A stretch of DNA of 48,556 nt from the NCBI GenBank assembly GCA_964383675.1, contig CAYLHX010000011.1, positions 1 to 48,556 on the forward strand. The letters are read 5' to 3'. Each line of letters starts with the position of its first letter. Position 1 is the first letter of the stretch. A program made the translations under genes and the position numbers. Positions 32,814-41,215 of this stretch are shown here, in pieces. The notes below the pieces were generated by a model. The model was not told where the DNA came from. It did not search any database and saw only the letters and a program-made list of their open reading frames with translations. The DNA comes from CAYLHX01 sp964383675 (GTDB lineage Bacteria > Patescibacteriota > Gracilibacteria > UBA1369 > LOWO2-01-FULL-3).

Positions 32814-33599
32814 ATGAGCTCCAGAACTCTCGAAAACTTTGAAGCTTTTGACCCGGAAAATATTCCCCGGGGAGAACTCTCGGCACTGGAAGTACTTGTG
32901 CCCGAGCTTGCTTCAGCTAGAACAGCTAATGACTTGCCGGCTTTAATCGAGGCCAAAAACCTGTTGCTTCAAAGTGTTTTGGAGAGCTCGGGACAGTGCG
33001 TTTTGATTGAACCTACGAAGCGGGGGAAAAGATATCTCGTGCTGGTGGCGCCGGCTTGCTATATAAAGATTCTGGTTTCAGATGGCCGGTTTTCCGTTTT
33101 CCCGCCCGATCGTCCAGACTTGGAAAGATTGATGATTCGCCACAGATTGGAGCACGCGGCAATTTGTCATTATTTTGATGATCAAGTGCCCGACACTTTA
33201 TTCTACCCTTCACCAATTGAACCGAACAATGACAATCCTTTTGCTCAAGCCATGAGTACTAGACCGTTTCTTCTGCAGGAGGGGGTAAAGGATGGTATCC
33301 CTGTTCAGGAAGGTTTTTTAGGGCCTGTTGCTGAGACCGTTGAATTCCGCCGCCAGCTGGAAAAACTGTTGGGTGCATTCGTGCGGATGGGAGAAGAACT
33401 TGAGCTGGTTCCGGACGTACCAACCTTGCAATACCCTAATATATTGGTAGATTCAGCTGGCTATATTAAAGTTGTCGATACCAATACCTTGGTTCCCCCA
33501 TCTCACTATCACCGCTTTGGCTTTGATTTTATTGAGGAGGTTGAAAGAATGATTCGAGATTTGGAAAGAGGCTTGGTGCGGGGTAATCCGCAGGGGTGA
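32814..33599 (+). CDS. Hypothetical protein with protein-kinase-like catalytic-loop remnant
   Basis: The 261-aa product is not recognised as a whole. Residues about 60-85 (QCVLIEPTKRGKRYLVLVAPACYIKILVSDG) are strand-rich. Near residues 205-220, YPNILVDSAGYIKVVDTNTL resembles the kinase-like segment with the metal-binding Asn (PxNILVD) and a DFG-like DTN. The usual HxD catalytic Asp is missing. This suggests a degenerate protein-kinase-like or lipopolysaccharide-kinase-like fold, at low certainty. A weak -10 (TAAAAT, 32802-32807) would start transcription at the ATG. Confidence 0.6.
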   Translation: MSSRTLENFEAFDPENIPRGELSALEVLVPELASARTANDLPALIEAKNLLLQSVLESSGQCVLIEPTKRGKRYLVLVAPACYIKILVSDGRFSVFPPDRPDLERLMIRHRLEHAAICHYFDDQVPDTLFYPSPIEPNNDNPFAQAMSTRPFLLQEGVKDGIPVQEGFLGPVAETVEFRRQLEKLLGAFVRMGEELELVPDVPTLQYPNILVDSAGYIKVVDTNTLVPPSHYHRFGFDFIEEVERMIRDLERGLVRGNPQG

Positions 33600-33603
33600 G
33601 GAT

Positions 33604-34242
33604 CTATTTTTTATGGCCTTCAAGCATCTGATCTAATTGAGCTGACGCCTCTGAAAGTCGGAAATTAAGGTGCTCAATCTCTCTGGCCTGCTCGCTAACC
33701 GGTCGACCTTTATCAACTCTGGCTTTAATGTTTTGATAAGAATCCAAAAGTCTTTTATGGGTTTGCTGGAATCTGCCGCCCAATGTTGTAACACCACCTG
33801 CTTCAACGGGAACACCTTTAGCTCTTAAAGCTGCTTCAAGCGCTTTCACTTTGTTGGCATAGTTTTGTAGACTTTGTGGAAGTTCCTTGTATACATCTGC
33901 ATGATTTTTTCTATCCAAGCCGTTTAACCGCTCCTCCAGCTTCACAAGTTCCAGTAAAATATTTTGCAGCTCTGTTTCACTGCTATCTTGAATATCAACT
34001 CGATAAGAGCTTAGAAGAGTATAGATGGTATCGGCTGCATCTCGAACTTCCGGAGTATTGAGAGTATTGCTTTTCGCTAAATCCGCCTCTGCTATAAGCA
34101 CCAGCAATCTTCTCTCCAGTTGCTTTTGGAATTCTTTCGGTGTTTCCGCAGATGTTTCCGGCAAACTGCCTTTGTTTTCCATAGAAGGTTTTGGTCCCTG
34201 ATCTGGCCCCTCCTTATATACTAGCCTGTGTTCTGAATACAT
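33604..34242 (-). CDS. Hypothetical coiled-coil protein with RLVYKEGP N-terminal motif
   Basis: The 212-aa product is not recognised. Residues 1-35 are polar and Pro/Gly-rich and include RLVYKEGP, similar to RLVFEGPP at the start of the 1367-aa giant protein. The rest is helical coiled coil (QNILLELVKLEERLNGLDRK, LSEASAQLDQMLEGHKK). There is no signal peptide. It lies 7 bp downstream of a 52-aa helical gene on the same strand. A shared targeting or docking motif with the giant-protein locus is possible. Confidence 0.65.
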   Translation of the reverse strand: MYSEHRLVYKEGPDQGPKPSMENKGSLPETSAETPKEFQKQLERRLLVLIAEADLAKSNTLNTPEVRDAADTIYTLLSSYRVDIQDSSETELQNILLELVKLEERLNGLDRKNHADVYKELPQSLQNYANKVKALEAALRAKGVPVEAGGVTTLGGRFQQTHKRLLDSYQNIKARVDKGRPVSEQAREIEHLNFRLSEASAQLDQMLEGHKK

Positions 34243-34249
34243 TTTTGTT

Positions 34250-34408
34250 TTATTTTAGTTGATCAAGTAGCTTTTTGATCTCAGCCTCATCCTGTATGTG
34301 TGACTGTTCCTCCTGGTTATGACGAACCAGTTTCTTAAAACGCAGAGTAATATCATCGAGTTTTTCGATGATTTTTTTGATTATTTGTGTTTTGTTTTGA
34401 TCAGACAT
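34250..34408 (-). CDS. Short helical hypothetical protein
   Basis: The 52-aa product is highly charged and helical (KTQIIKKIIEKLDDITLRFKK, then EAEIKKLLDQLK). I start at the ATG complementary to 34406-34408 because a strong promoter ends only a few bases before it. An upstream in-frame Met at 34462 would sit inside that promoter. Its stop precedes the 212-aa coiled-coil gene by 7 bp, so the two form a unit. Confidence 0.6.
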   Translation of the reverse strand: MSDQNKTQIIKKIIEKLDDITLRFKKLVRHNQEEQSHIQDEAEIKKLLDQLK

Positions 34409-34417
34409 ACTAAATGT

Positions 34418-34446
34418 ATTATACAATATTTCTGCATTTTTAGCAA
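34418..34446 (-). promoter_or_regulatory. Strong promoter with a near-leaderless start
   Basis: On the minus strand, TTGCTA (complement of 34441-34446), a 17-bp spacer and perfect TATAAT (complement of 34418-34423) predict a start near 34411. Only about 3 nt precede the ATG at 34408. Confidence 0.7.
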
Positions 34447-34471
34447 CAAGCATTGACTCCAATATGGTCTT

Positions 34472-35863
34472 CTACTTGTGCGTTGCGACAGTCTCTTCTA
34501 TCTCTTTGAAGCTGAATTTTTTCATGGTGTTGCTGATCCAGATATACCCGATTAATGAGGCTATGACGTTGCCTACAATTAAGGAGATCCAAATGGAAAC
34601 AATTGAAAATTCAAATACAAAAGCCAAGAGATAACTTAATGGAATTGAGAAAACCACGAAGCGAATAAAAGTTATCCAAAAGCCCGGCCAAGAATGTCCC
34701 ATAGCCTGCAGGGCACTGGCCTCAACCATGATGGCCGCCAGGAAGGCATAGCTTAAGGCGACAGTACGGAAATAGCTCAGAGAATAGTCGGTAACGGTGG
34801 GATCGTCGGTGAAAACAGCGACTATCTGACTGGCAAAAATAGCCACTAAAATCCCTAACACCAAAGCAATTGATACGGCGTATAAAAGGGCTTTGTTAAA
34901 AGTTTGCTTGGCTCTGTCCATATTTTTGGCACCGATGCTTTGCCCCATCATAGCCATCGCTCCAAAGCCATAGCCCACGGCTGGCAAATAGGCAAAGAAT
35001 TCAATTCTAAAGCCCAAGCTAAAGGCGGTTGCTCCGGGCTCCATGAATTTTGCGGCTATAAGCGAGGTCATCGCGGCAACACCTATCGGGTTTAGAACTT
35101 GTGTACAGGCGGCCGGGATACCAATGTTAAGCACCTGCTTAACCGACTTCCAGTTAAAACTTAAATTCTTAAAATGAAATTGGATATTACGCTGAGGTCG
35201 GGAGAGACTGTAGAGAGCCACGCAAATAAATGCGGCCTGTGAAATGAGAGTGGCTACCGCCGCTCCGGAGATCCCTAACTCCGGCAATCCGCCCCACCCG
35301 AATATGAGCATCGGGTCCAGGATTAGATTAATTAAGGTCGAGAAAGCGAAAAGTTTGGTGAGAGTAAAAGTGTCACCCTGGGCATTGAAGGCGAACATGA
35401 TACTGATCAGAATAAAGAAGAGCACTGATCCGCCGGCGGTGATGGTGAAATAATCCATGGCAGGCTCAAAGATTGTGCCGGTGGCGCCGGATACGGTTAG
35501 TAGCTGATTACGGAATACCAAGGCAATTACAGTAAAAAATAGCCCGGCAATTGCCGTTAATACAAAGGACTGTCCCAAAACTCTTTCCGCTTCGCCTTTA
35601 TTCTTAGCGCCAATATCCATAGCCATCACGACTCCGGAACCGACAGTGATACCAAATCCCAAAGACATCATTAAGAATAAAGCGATTTGCGAAATGCTCA
35701 CCGCAGCAATGGCATCGGGGGAAAGTTTACTAACCCAGTAGGCATCCACAAGGTTATATAGGGTGTAAAAAAATACTGAAAGCATCATCGGCCAGGAAAG
35801 TGACCAAAGTTGTTTGCCGATGGGACCTTTGGTAAGATCGGCATGTTTAGCTGCGCTTGCCAT
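34472..35863 (-). CDS. MATE-family multidrug or metabolite exporter
   Basis: The 463-aa protein has about 12 membrane helices in the two six-helix halves of MATE transporters. The first half opens with LWSLSWPMMLSVFFYTLYNLVDAYWVSKL and LGFGITVGSGVVMAMDIGAKNKGEA. The second has LNIGIPAACTQVLNPIGVAAM and YGFGAMAMMGQSIGAKNMDRAKQ. The IGAKN sequence recurs in both halves, as expected for the internal repeat. Such proteins export cationic compounds using Na+ or H+ gradients. The length is normal for the family. Confidence 0.9.
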   Translation of the reverse strand: MASAAKHADLTKGPIGKQLWSLSWPMMLSVFFYTLYNLVDAYWVSKLSPDAIAAVSISQIALFLMMSLGFGITVGSGVVMAMDIGAKNKGEAERVLGQSFVLTAIAGLFFTVIALVFRNQLLTVSGATGTIFEPAMDYFTITAGGSVLFFILISIMFAFNAQGDTFTLTKLFAFSTLINLILDPMLIFGWGGLPELGISGAAVATLISQAAFICVALYSLSRPQRNIQFHFKNLSFNWKSVKQVLNIGIPAACTQVLNPIGVAAMTSLIAAKFMEPGATAFSLGFRIEFFAYLPAVGYGFGAMAMMGQSIGAKNMDRAKQTFNKALLYAVSIALVLGILVAIFASQIVAVFTDDPTVTDYSLSYFRTVALSYAFLAAIMVEASALQAMGHSWPGFWITFIRFVVFSIPLSYLLAFVFEFSIVSIWISLIVGNVIASLIGYIWISNTMKKFSFKEIEETVATHK

Positions 35864-35993
35864 AAAGTTGCAATAAAAAGATAGGAATGTTTGGTCACTT
35901 TAAGTTATTCCAGGCGATTCGGCAATTATAAATTTAGGCGCCCCCTCTGCCCTCACCATTGAGATGCAGTCAGAAAACGATTATATTAGGTTT

Positions 35994-37442
35994 ATGAAGT
36001 TAACGAATTACATATTGGCAATCTTAGCGAGCATCGCTTTGCTTGTCGGACAAATTGCGGTGGTGAGCAGTGAAGAGATTGAAGCGAGTTCGGCAATTCC
36101 GGATACAACAAACTCCAATCACCCGCTAACCAAGAAGCCGAAGTTTTCTGATGTTGCCGATAATCCTTATCAAACCAACATCTTGCGCCTGGCGGAGATT
36201 GGGATTGTGAACGGTTATGAGGATGGCACTTTTCGCCCCTTAAACTCAATTAATCGTGCAGAGCTGCTGAAGATGGTTTTTGAATTTTTGGATCAGGATA
36301 TTGAAAACTATCCGGGGAATTGTTTTAAAGATGTGAAAGAGCAGTGGTTTGCGCCTTATGTTTGTAGAGCCAAGGATTTGGGAATTGTGAACGGTTATGA
36401 CGACGGCTATTTTCGACCGGAAAAGCAGGCCAACATGGTGGAGGCGATGAAAATTATTATCAACGCTTTCGATTTGCCGGTTGATCAGCTTCAAGATGGT
36501 GAGAGTTGGTATCTCCCCTATATGGAGTTTGTGCACCGCAACAATCTGCTTTCTAAATACAGTTATCTTCCGGGACGCGATGCCAGGCGTGGTGAAATCG
36601 CCTATCTGGTTGATGAGATGATCGAAATTCAACGCGAAGAGACTTATGTTGATGCCAAGCGCCACACCGCCTCGTTCGGTTGTGGACAAGCTGCTCCCGG
36701 CACTATCCCCACTCAATTCACTGTGGATGGAGCACAGCGTTCGGCAATTGTGGTTATTCCGGAGGGGTATGACCCGAATGAACAGGTTTCATTGGTTTTT
36801 GCCTTTCATGGACGCACCAATTCCAATGAGAGAGTGCGCAGTTATTACGGGATTGAAAAGACAGATTTTGGAAAGGCCATATTTGTTTATCCCGCAGGGA
36901 TTCAGAGTGGATCGGGCTATAGCTGGTCCGATGGAGGAGACGCGCCGAGCGAATTGAGAGATTATGAGTTTTTTGATGTGATGGTGGACGAGATTACCAG
37001 TAACTATTGTGTAAATATGGATCAAATTTACGCGGTTGGTCACTCTTTGGGGGCTTGGTTTACCAACAGTCTGGCCTGCGCGCGAGGAGATGTCTTGCGT
37101 GGGGTGGCCACCTTGGGTGGAAGCAGAACCAACAGCGACTGTACCGGTCCGGTAGCTGTAATGCAGTGGCATAATCCCGATGATACTTTGGCGGACTATT
37201 CCGGAGCGGTTAGCACGCGTGACTGGTATCTGGAACAGAATAAGTGTTCCACTATTTTCGAAACGGTCGAACCCTTATGGGGAAATTGCGTTAAGTATCA
37301 GAGCTGTACCGATTTTGCGCCGGTGATTTTTTGCCCGCACAATATAGACACGGATTATTACGGCAATTACTATCCCCACACCTGGCCCAAAGACACAGGT
37401 GCGGAGATGATGAAGTTTTTCAAGTTGCTGAAAAAGGAGTAG
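35994..37442 (+). CDS. SLH-domain-anchored surface esterase
   Basis: The 482-aa exported protein has a signal peptide (KLTNYILAILASIALLVGQIAV). SLH repeats follow: FSDVADNPYQTNILRLAEIG..GYEDGTFRP..INRAELLK, then FKDVKEQWFAPYVCRAKDLG..GYDDGYFRP, and a weaker third repeat. The C-terminal half is an alpha/beta hydrolase of the feruloyl esterase/PHB-depolymerase-like type. It has LVFAFHGRTN (oxyanion), GHSLG with Ser351, HNPDDTLAD (acid, near 398) and PHTWP with His (near 471). Cysteines are common, so disulfides are likely. SLH domains bind pyruvylated wall polymer, consistent with the CsaB-like gene at the window start. I use the ATG at 35994, which gives a clean signal peptide. Confidence 0.85.
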   Translation: MKLTNYILAILASIALLVGQIAVVSSEEIEASSAIPDTTNSNHPLTKKPKFSDVADNPYQTNILRLAEIGIVNGYEDGTFRPLNSINRAELLKMVFEFLDQDIENYPGNCFKDVKEQWFAPYVCRAKDLGIVNGYDDGYFRPEKQANMVEAMKIIINAFDLPVDQLQDGESWYLPYMEFVHRNNLLSKYSYLPGRDARRGEIAYLVDEMIEIQREETYVDAKRHTASFGCGQAAPGTIPTQFTVDGAQRSAIVVIPEGYDPNEQVSLVFAFHGRTNSNERVRSYYGIEKTDFGKAIFVYPAGIQSGSGYSWSDGGDAPSELRDYEFFDVMVDEITSNYCVNMDQIYAVGHSLGAWFTNSLACARGDVLRGVATLGGSRTNSDCTGPVAVMQWHNPDDTLADYSGAVSTRDWYLEQNKCSTIFETVEPLWGNCVKYQSCTDFAPVIFCPHNIDTDYYGNYYPHTWPKDTGAEMMKFFKLLKKE

Positions 37443-37455
37443 TTTTTGCTCCTTT
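37433..37455. terminator. Short hairpin between convergent genes
   Basis: AAAGGAG (37433-37439) pairs with CTCCTTT (37449-37455) around a 9-nt loop at the ends of the SLH-esterase and nitroreductase genes. The T-run on either strand is short, so the terminator role is tentative. Confidence 0.35.
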
Positions 37456-38076
37456 CTAGATCATGGTGAAGAGATCCTCTTCCGGAAAACGAACTTTGGG
37501 ACGATGCGGTTCTTCTTTGCGATAGCCTATAGACATTACGGCCACGGATCTCATGTTGTCTGAAAGATTAAGAACCTGGTCGAATCCGTGGCTATCAAAA
37601 CCCTCCATCGGACAAGAATCTATTCGTAGTTCGGCACAGGCCGCTAAGGCAAACCCTAAGGCGATATAGGCTTGTCTAAAGGCCCATTGCATAGCGACTT
37701 GTTCGGTCTGTCCCTCGGCAAAGCCCTTCATCATACTCTCGTAGCCGGCCATCTCTTTGCGTTTTTCTTCGTCTCCGTCGGTGGCAATTTTGAAATATTC
37801 ATCTATGCGGTCAAAAATATCATTGCGCCCGCAGAAAACGAGAATATGTGAGGCATCTTCAAATTGTTGTTGATTAAAGCCTTTTTCCTTGAGCTTCAAC
37901 TTTACGGTCCGGTCTGAAACGGCAAAAACGTGATAAGGTTGGATACCAAACGAACTGGGAGCCAGCTTTATGGCGTGCAAGATTTTTTCCAGATCTTCCG
38001 GCGAAACTTTCTTTGATGGATCGAAATTCTTCTCTGCATTACGCCACTCCAGCCCTGAAAGGAATGTGTTTTCCAT
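37456..38076 (-). CDS. Nitroreductase-family NAD(P)H-dependent flavin oxidoreductase
   Basis: The 206-aa protein fits the NfsB-like nitroreductase family, FMN homodimers that reduce nitro or quinone substrates. The N-terminus RNAEKNFDPSKKVSPEDLEKIL, APSSFGIQPYHVFAVSD (FMN contact), the ALGFALAACAELRIDSCPMEGFD segment and the terminal MSIGYRKEEPHRPKVRF match the family order. The length is normal. The substrate is unknown. Confidence 0.88.
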   Translation of the reverse strand: MENTFLSGLEWRNAEKNFDPSKKVSPEDLEKILHAIKLAPSSFGIQPYHVFAVSDRTVKLKLKEKGFNQQQFEDASHILVFCGRNDIFDRIDEYFKIATDGDEEKRKEMAGYESMMKGFAEGQTEQVAMQWAFRQAYIALGFALAACAELRIDSCPMEGFDSHGFDQVLNLSDNMRSVAVMSIGYRKEEPHRPKVRFPEEDLFTMI

Positions 38077-38145
38077 ATTTTTGGGGTTATGTGGTTTTAG
38101 TATACTCTTCTTGTTTGCTAACTATGTCAAATTATAAGACTGGCC

Positions 38146-38174
38146 TTGACTAATGATTTATTTTATTATACAGT
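38146..38174 (+). promoter_or_regulatory. Possible promoter of DEAD-box helicase gene with long leader
   Basis: TTGACT (38146-38151), a 17-bp spacer and TACAGT (38169-38174) predict a start near 38181. The leader is then about 77 nt, longer than elsewhere in the window; cold-shock helicase genes often have long leaders. Confidence 0.35.
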
Positions 38175-38257
38175 TTAAAAAACGTACCAGAACACAAACT
38201 TCTAAACGGGATATTAGGGGGGCGGTGCTCAGGCGCGACTCTCTAACAATTTGACGT

Positions 38258-39865
38258 ATGTCTAAAGAAAAAATTACATCTTTTATTGAAATGGGGCTTT
38301 CTCCGGAAGTTCTCCATGCCTTGAATGACTTAAAATTCGAGGTCCCAACGCCAATCCAAATGGAAGCGATCCCCACTATACTTAGTGGCTCGAATGATTT
38401 ATTGGGATTTGCACAAACCGGCACCGGTAAAACCGCTGCTTTCAGTTTGCCTATTATCCAGCAGATCGACGATTCAAAGCGTCATGTACAGGCAATCGTA
38501 CTTTGTCCCACAAGGGAACTTTGTATGCAAATTACCAAAGATATTTCCGGATTTTCCAAGTATCTGCCAAAGATAAGGGCTGCGGCCATTTATGGTGGCA
38601 GCAGCATGTCTCAACAGATTAGAAATTTGAGTGATGGTGCCCAGATTGTAGTGGGAACTCCCGGTAGAGTTAAGGATCTTATTAATCGAGGAAAATTGGT
38701 TTTAAATCAGTTGAAATGGCTGGTTTTGGACGAGGCGGATGATATGTTGGATAAAGGTTTCAAAGAGGACTTGGATGCGATTTTGGACGAGACACCGCAA
38801 GAGAAGCAGACTTTGCTTTTTTCTGCAACTATGTCGTCCTGGATTCAGAAGGTGGCTCAAAGCCGCATGAAAAATCCGAAAGAAATCCGTGTGGCTCCTC
38901 AGAATCAGGGTGCCGAAGCTGTTGAGCATCAGTTTGTAGTGGTGCACGCCAAAGACCGTTATGCGGCTTTACGCCGTTTGTTGGATGTGAATCCGGATGT
39001 CTACGGAATGGTATTTTGCCGAACTCGTCGTGACACCAAAGAGGTGGCCGACAAGTTGATTGCTGACAACTATTCCGCTCAGGCCATTCACGGCGATATT
39101 TCTCAAAACGAGCGTAGCGACACAATGGCCCGATTTCGCCAAAAGCAAATTCAGATTCTAGTGGCTACCGATGTAGCCGCACGTGGGATTGACGTAAATG
39201 ACCTGACTCACGTTATCAACTACGAGTTACCGGACAGCCCCGAGACTTACGTCCACCGCAGTGGCCGAACAGGACGCGCCGGAAAAACCGGAATCGCACT
39301 TACCATTATCAACATGAAGGAACGTGGTAAGCTTAAAAGAATTGAAAGCATTATGCGCAAGTCTTTCCAGGCTATAAAGGTTCCGACCGGAAAGGAAATT
39401 TGCGAAGCTCAGCTAATGAGCCTGGTACACCGCGTTAAGGAAACCGCTGTTGATCTCGATAAATTGTCCCCCTACTTGCCGGCTATTTACGAGGAGCTGG
39501 AGTCACTGGACAAGCAGGAGTTGATTCAACATTTCGTTTCAGTTGAGTTTAACCGCTTTTTGCAACACTATTCAAAAGCTCAGGATATTTCCGTGCAACA
39601 ATCCGATTTTTCCGACCGTGGTGGAAGACAGGACAAAAATGACAGAAGTCCCAAAAGAGGCCGCCGCAATATCTCTTTTAACAGCTATCAAATTAATGCT
39701 GGTAAAGAGGATGGTTTTGGGCCGAAAGCACTGTTTGGCATGATTAATAGAAATCAGAGTCTGAGAGGTATTGAAATCGGAAATATTCAAGTTGATGCCG
39801 ACGTGACAAGATTTGAGGCCGACTCCACTTATCATGACAAGATGGTACGATTTTTGAAGGGATAA
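38258..39865 (+). CDS. deaD: DEAD-box ATP-dependent RNA helicase with DbpA-like C-terminal domain
   Basis: The 535-aa protein has all core motifs: Q-motif region FIEMGLSPEVLHAL..PTPIQ, Walker A AQTGTGKT (52-59), PTREL (84-88), TPGR, DEAD (158-161), SAT (189-191), ARGIDV, and HRSGRTGRAG. A linker with RDTxx-type helicase motifs leads to a helical region and a basic, polar hinge (SDRGGRQDKNDRSPKRGRRN). A DbpA-like RNA-binding domain ends it (LFGMINRNQSLRGIEIGNIQV). It unwinds RNA duplexes, probably in ribosome assembly or mRNA decay. The CsdA/DeaD versus DbpA assignment is not certain. Confidence 0.92.
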   Translation: MSKEKITSFIEMGLSPEVLHALNDLKFEVPTPIQMEAIPTILSGSNDLLGFAQTGTGKTAAFSLPIIQQIDDSKRHVQAIVLCPTRELCMQITKDISGFSKYLPKIRAAAIYGGSSMSQQIRNLSDGAQIVVGTPGRVKDLINRGKLVLNQLKWLVLDEADDMLDKGFKEDLDAILDETPQEKQTLLFSATMSSWIQKVAQSRMKNPKEIRVAPQNQGAEAVEHQFVVVHAKDRYAALRRLLDVNPDVYGMVFCRTRRDTKEVADKLIADNYSAQAIHGDISQNERSDTMARFRQKQIQILVATDVAARGIDVNDLTHVINYELPDSPETYVHRSGRTGRAGKTGIALTIINMKERGKLKRIESIMRKSFQAIKVPTGKEICEAQLMSLVHRVKETAVDLDKLSPYLPAIYEELESLDKQELIQHFVSVEFNRFLQHYSKAQDISVQQSDFSDRGGRQDKNDRSPKRGRRNISFNSYQINAGKEDGFGPKALFGMINRNQSLRGIEIGNIQVDADVTRFEADSTYHDKMVRFLKG

Positions 39866-39927
39866 TATTTTGCCACGGAGTCTTGCTCACAACTGATTCC
39901 ACCACTTAATTTTTTACCCCAACCACC

Positions 39928-40161
39928 ATGTACATTCTAATTCACAAAGAAGGGTGTCCGTATTGTCATAAGGTAAGGCAGTTTATGTCGGAAAACAGTA
40001 TCAGTTATATCTCTTTGGTAAGTGAGAGCGGTTCTCCTTCCCGCAAAATTTTGCGCGAGCTGGGTGGACAGGATCAGGTGCCTTTTCTTATTGATTTTGA
40101 CAACGGAAAGACGATGTACGAATCGGAAGATATTATTGACTACCTAAAAGAGAATAATTGA
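39928..40161 (+). CDS. Glutaredoxin-like thiol-disulfide oxidoreductase
   Basis: The 77-aa protein has the classical CPYC active site (C10-C13) after a first strand MYILIHKEG. A cis-Pro loop VPFLIDFDNG and a C-terminal helix ESEDIIDYLKENN follow. This is a minimal thioredoxin fold of glutaredoxin or NrdH type. It converges with the PH-domain gene, with 2 bp between stops. Confidence 0.9.
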   Translation: MYILIHKEGCPYCHKVRQFMSENSISYISLVSESGSPSRKILRELGGQDQVPFLIDFDNGKTMYESEDIIDYLKENN

Positions 40162-40163
40162 GA

Positions 40164-40838
40164 CTAGCTATTTTTTGTTTCTTTAGTAGAGGTTGAGGTT
40201 TCCATGTTACTTTCCGCAGAAACTTTAGCGCCAACTTCCGTTATTGGCGTAGAACTAACATTTCCGCCGTGTTCTCTCATGACGGCGTTTTGGCGGGATT
40301 CTTTTTGCCTACTGATACAGCGAAAATGAAAGCGAGGATTGGGGACTGCATGGAAGGTCATGACGGCATCGGAAGCTGTCAGGAAGATTTTGATATTGCC
40401 ATATTTAAGTAGGCTTGGCATTAAGCCCTCCTGCACTTTTTCAATGTTTTGTACTTGAGCCAGATCTATCGCGTCCATACTATCGGTGAAAAAGAGAGTT
40501 TTTTTGTGATCGATGATTCTCGTATCGGTGATAATACAAACATTAACGAAAAAGTTCAGCAGCTTAATAAAGAAGCGGTGCAAATAAATAGTGTTGGCAA
40601 TGTAGGCGGTGCCGAAAAGCAGTTTGAGTTCGTACTCCCCTCTCAAAACTTCCTGAATGGCGTTAATGTGTCTGAGTGAATAAGATACAACAAAAAGAAA
40701 AATGGTGAAGAAGATGAATTCGCGCAGCATTACTACCCAATGGTGACGAAAAAAGCAGATCAAGGTTTCGTTGCTTTGTTGCCCCTTGAAGTATTTATCC
40801 TTATTGCTCTCCATTACTTGGTATTCAATTTCCGCCAT
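40164..40838 (-). CDS. Bacterial PH-domain membrane protein
   Basis: The 224-aa protein has membrane helices near residues 35-57 (MLREFIFFTIFLFVVSYSL) and a second hydrophobic region around 72-92. A bacterial PH-like (bPH2/DUF304 type) domain follows (NVCIITDTRIIDHKKTLFFT..DAIDLAQVQNIEKVQEG, KYGNIKIFLTASDAVMTFHAVPNP). The last 40 residues are a Ser/Thr-rich disordered tail. Such proteins are membrane-linked and of unknown biochemical function. A 74-aa membrane protein gene lies 8 bp upstream. Confidence 0.75.
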   Translation of the reverse strand: MAEIEYQVMESNKDKYFKGQQSNETLICFFRHHWVVMLREFIFFTIFLFVVSYSLRHINAIQEVLRGEYELKLLFGTAYIANTIYLHRFFIKLLNFFVNVCIITDTRIIDHKKTLFFTDSMDAIDLAQVQNIEKVQEGLMPSLLKYGNIKIFLTASDAVMTFHAVPNPRFHFRCISRQKESRQNAVMREHGGNVSSTPITEVGAKVSAESNMETSTSTKETKNS

Positions 40839-40846
40839 GGGGTGGA

Positions 40847-41071
40847 TTAAAGTGTAATAATAAACAGCAAAGTCACAACTATTTGAGCCAAAACAAATAG
40901 AACATATAAAATAGTGACGTGTTCTTTTGTAATGATCCCAAACAATCTTGTGTATTTGGATTCCATAAATCGGTATTTTTTATTGTATTTAAAAACCATC
41001 ATCACCGTTGTGTAACAAATGACAACACTGGCCAGAAGCGTTAAAATTATTAATGTAGTAAAAAGCGGCAT
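40847..41071 (-). CDS. Small two-helix membrane protein
   Basis: The 74-aa product has two membrane helices: PLFTTLIILTLLASVVICYT at the N-terminus and HVTILYVLFVLAQIVVTLLF at the C-terminus. A basic, Tyr-rich cytoplasmic or loop segment (KYNKKYRFMESKYTRL) joins them. It is 8 bp upstream of the PH-domain gene and probably co-expressed. No known family is recognised. Confidence 0.65.
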   Translation of the reverse strand: MPLFTTLIILTLLASVVICYTTVMMVFKYNKKYRFMESKYTRLFGIITKEHVTILYVLFVLAQIVVTLLFIITL

Positions 41072-41215
41072 AGTTGTTGGTTATTTTGCTTTTGCACCTT
41101 TTTATTGACTGATATTACCGAAATCGACAAGAAGGTGCTGAAGTTTCCACTCCCGGACACCTAAAGTTATGATTTTTTAAAGCCACCTAAATCCTACGCT
41201 TTTCGAGTATTTATG

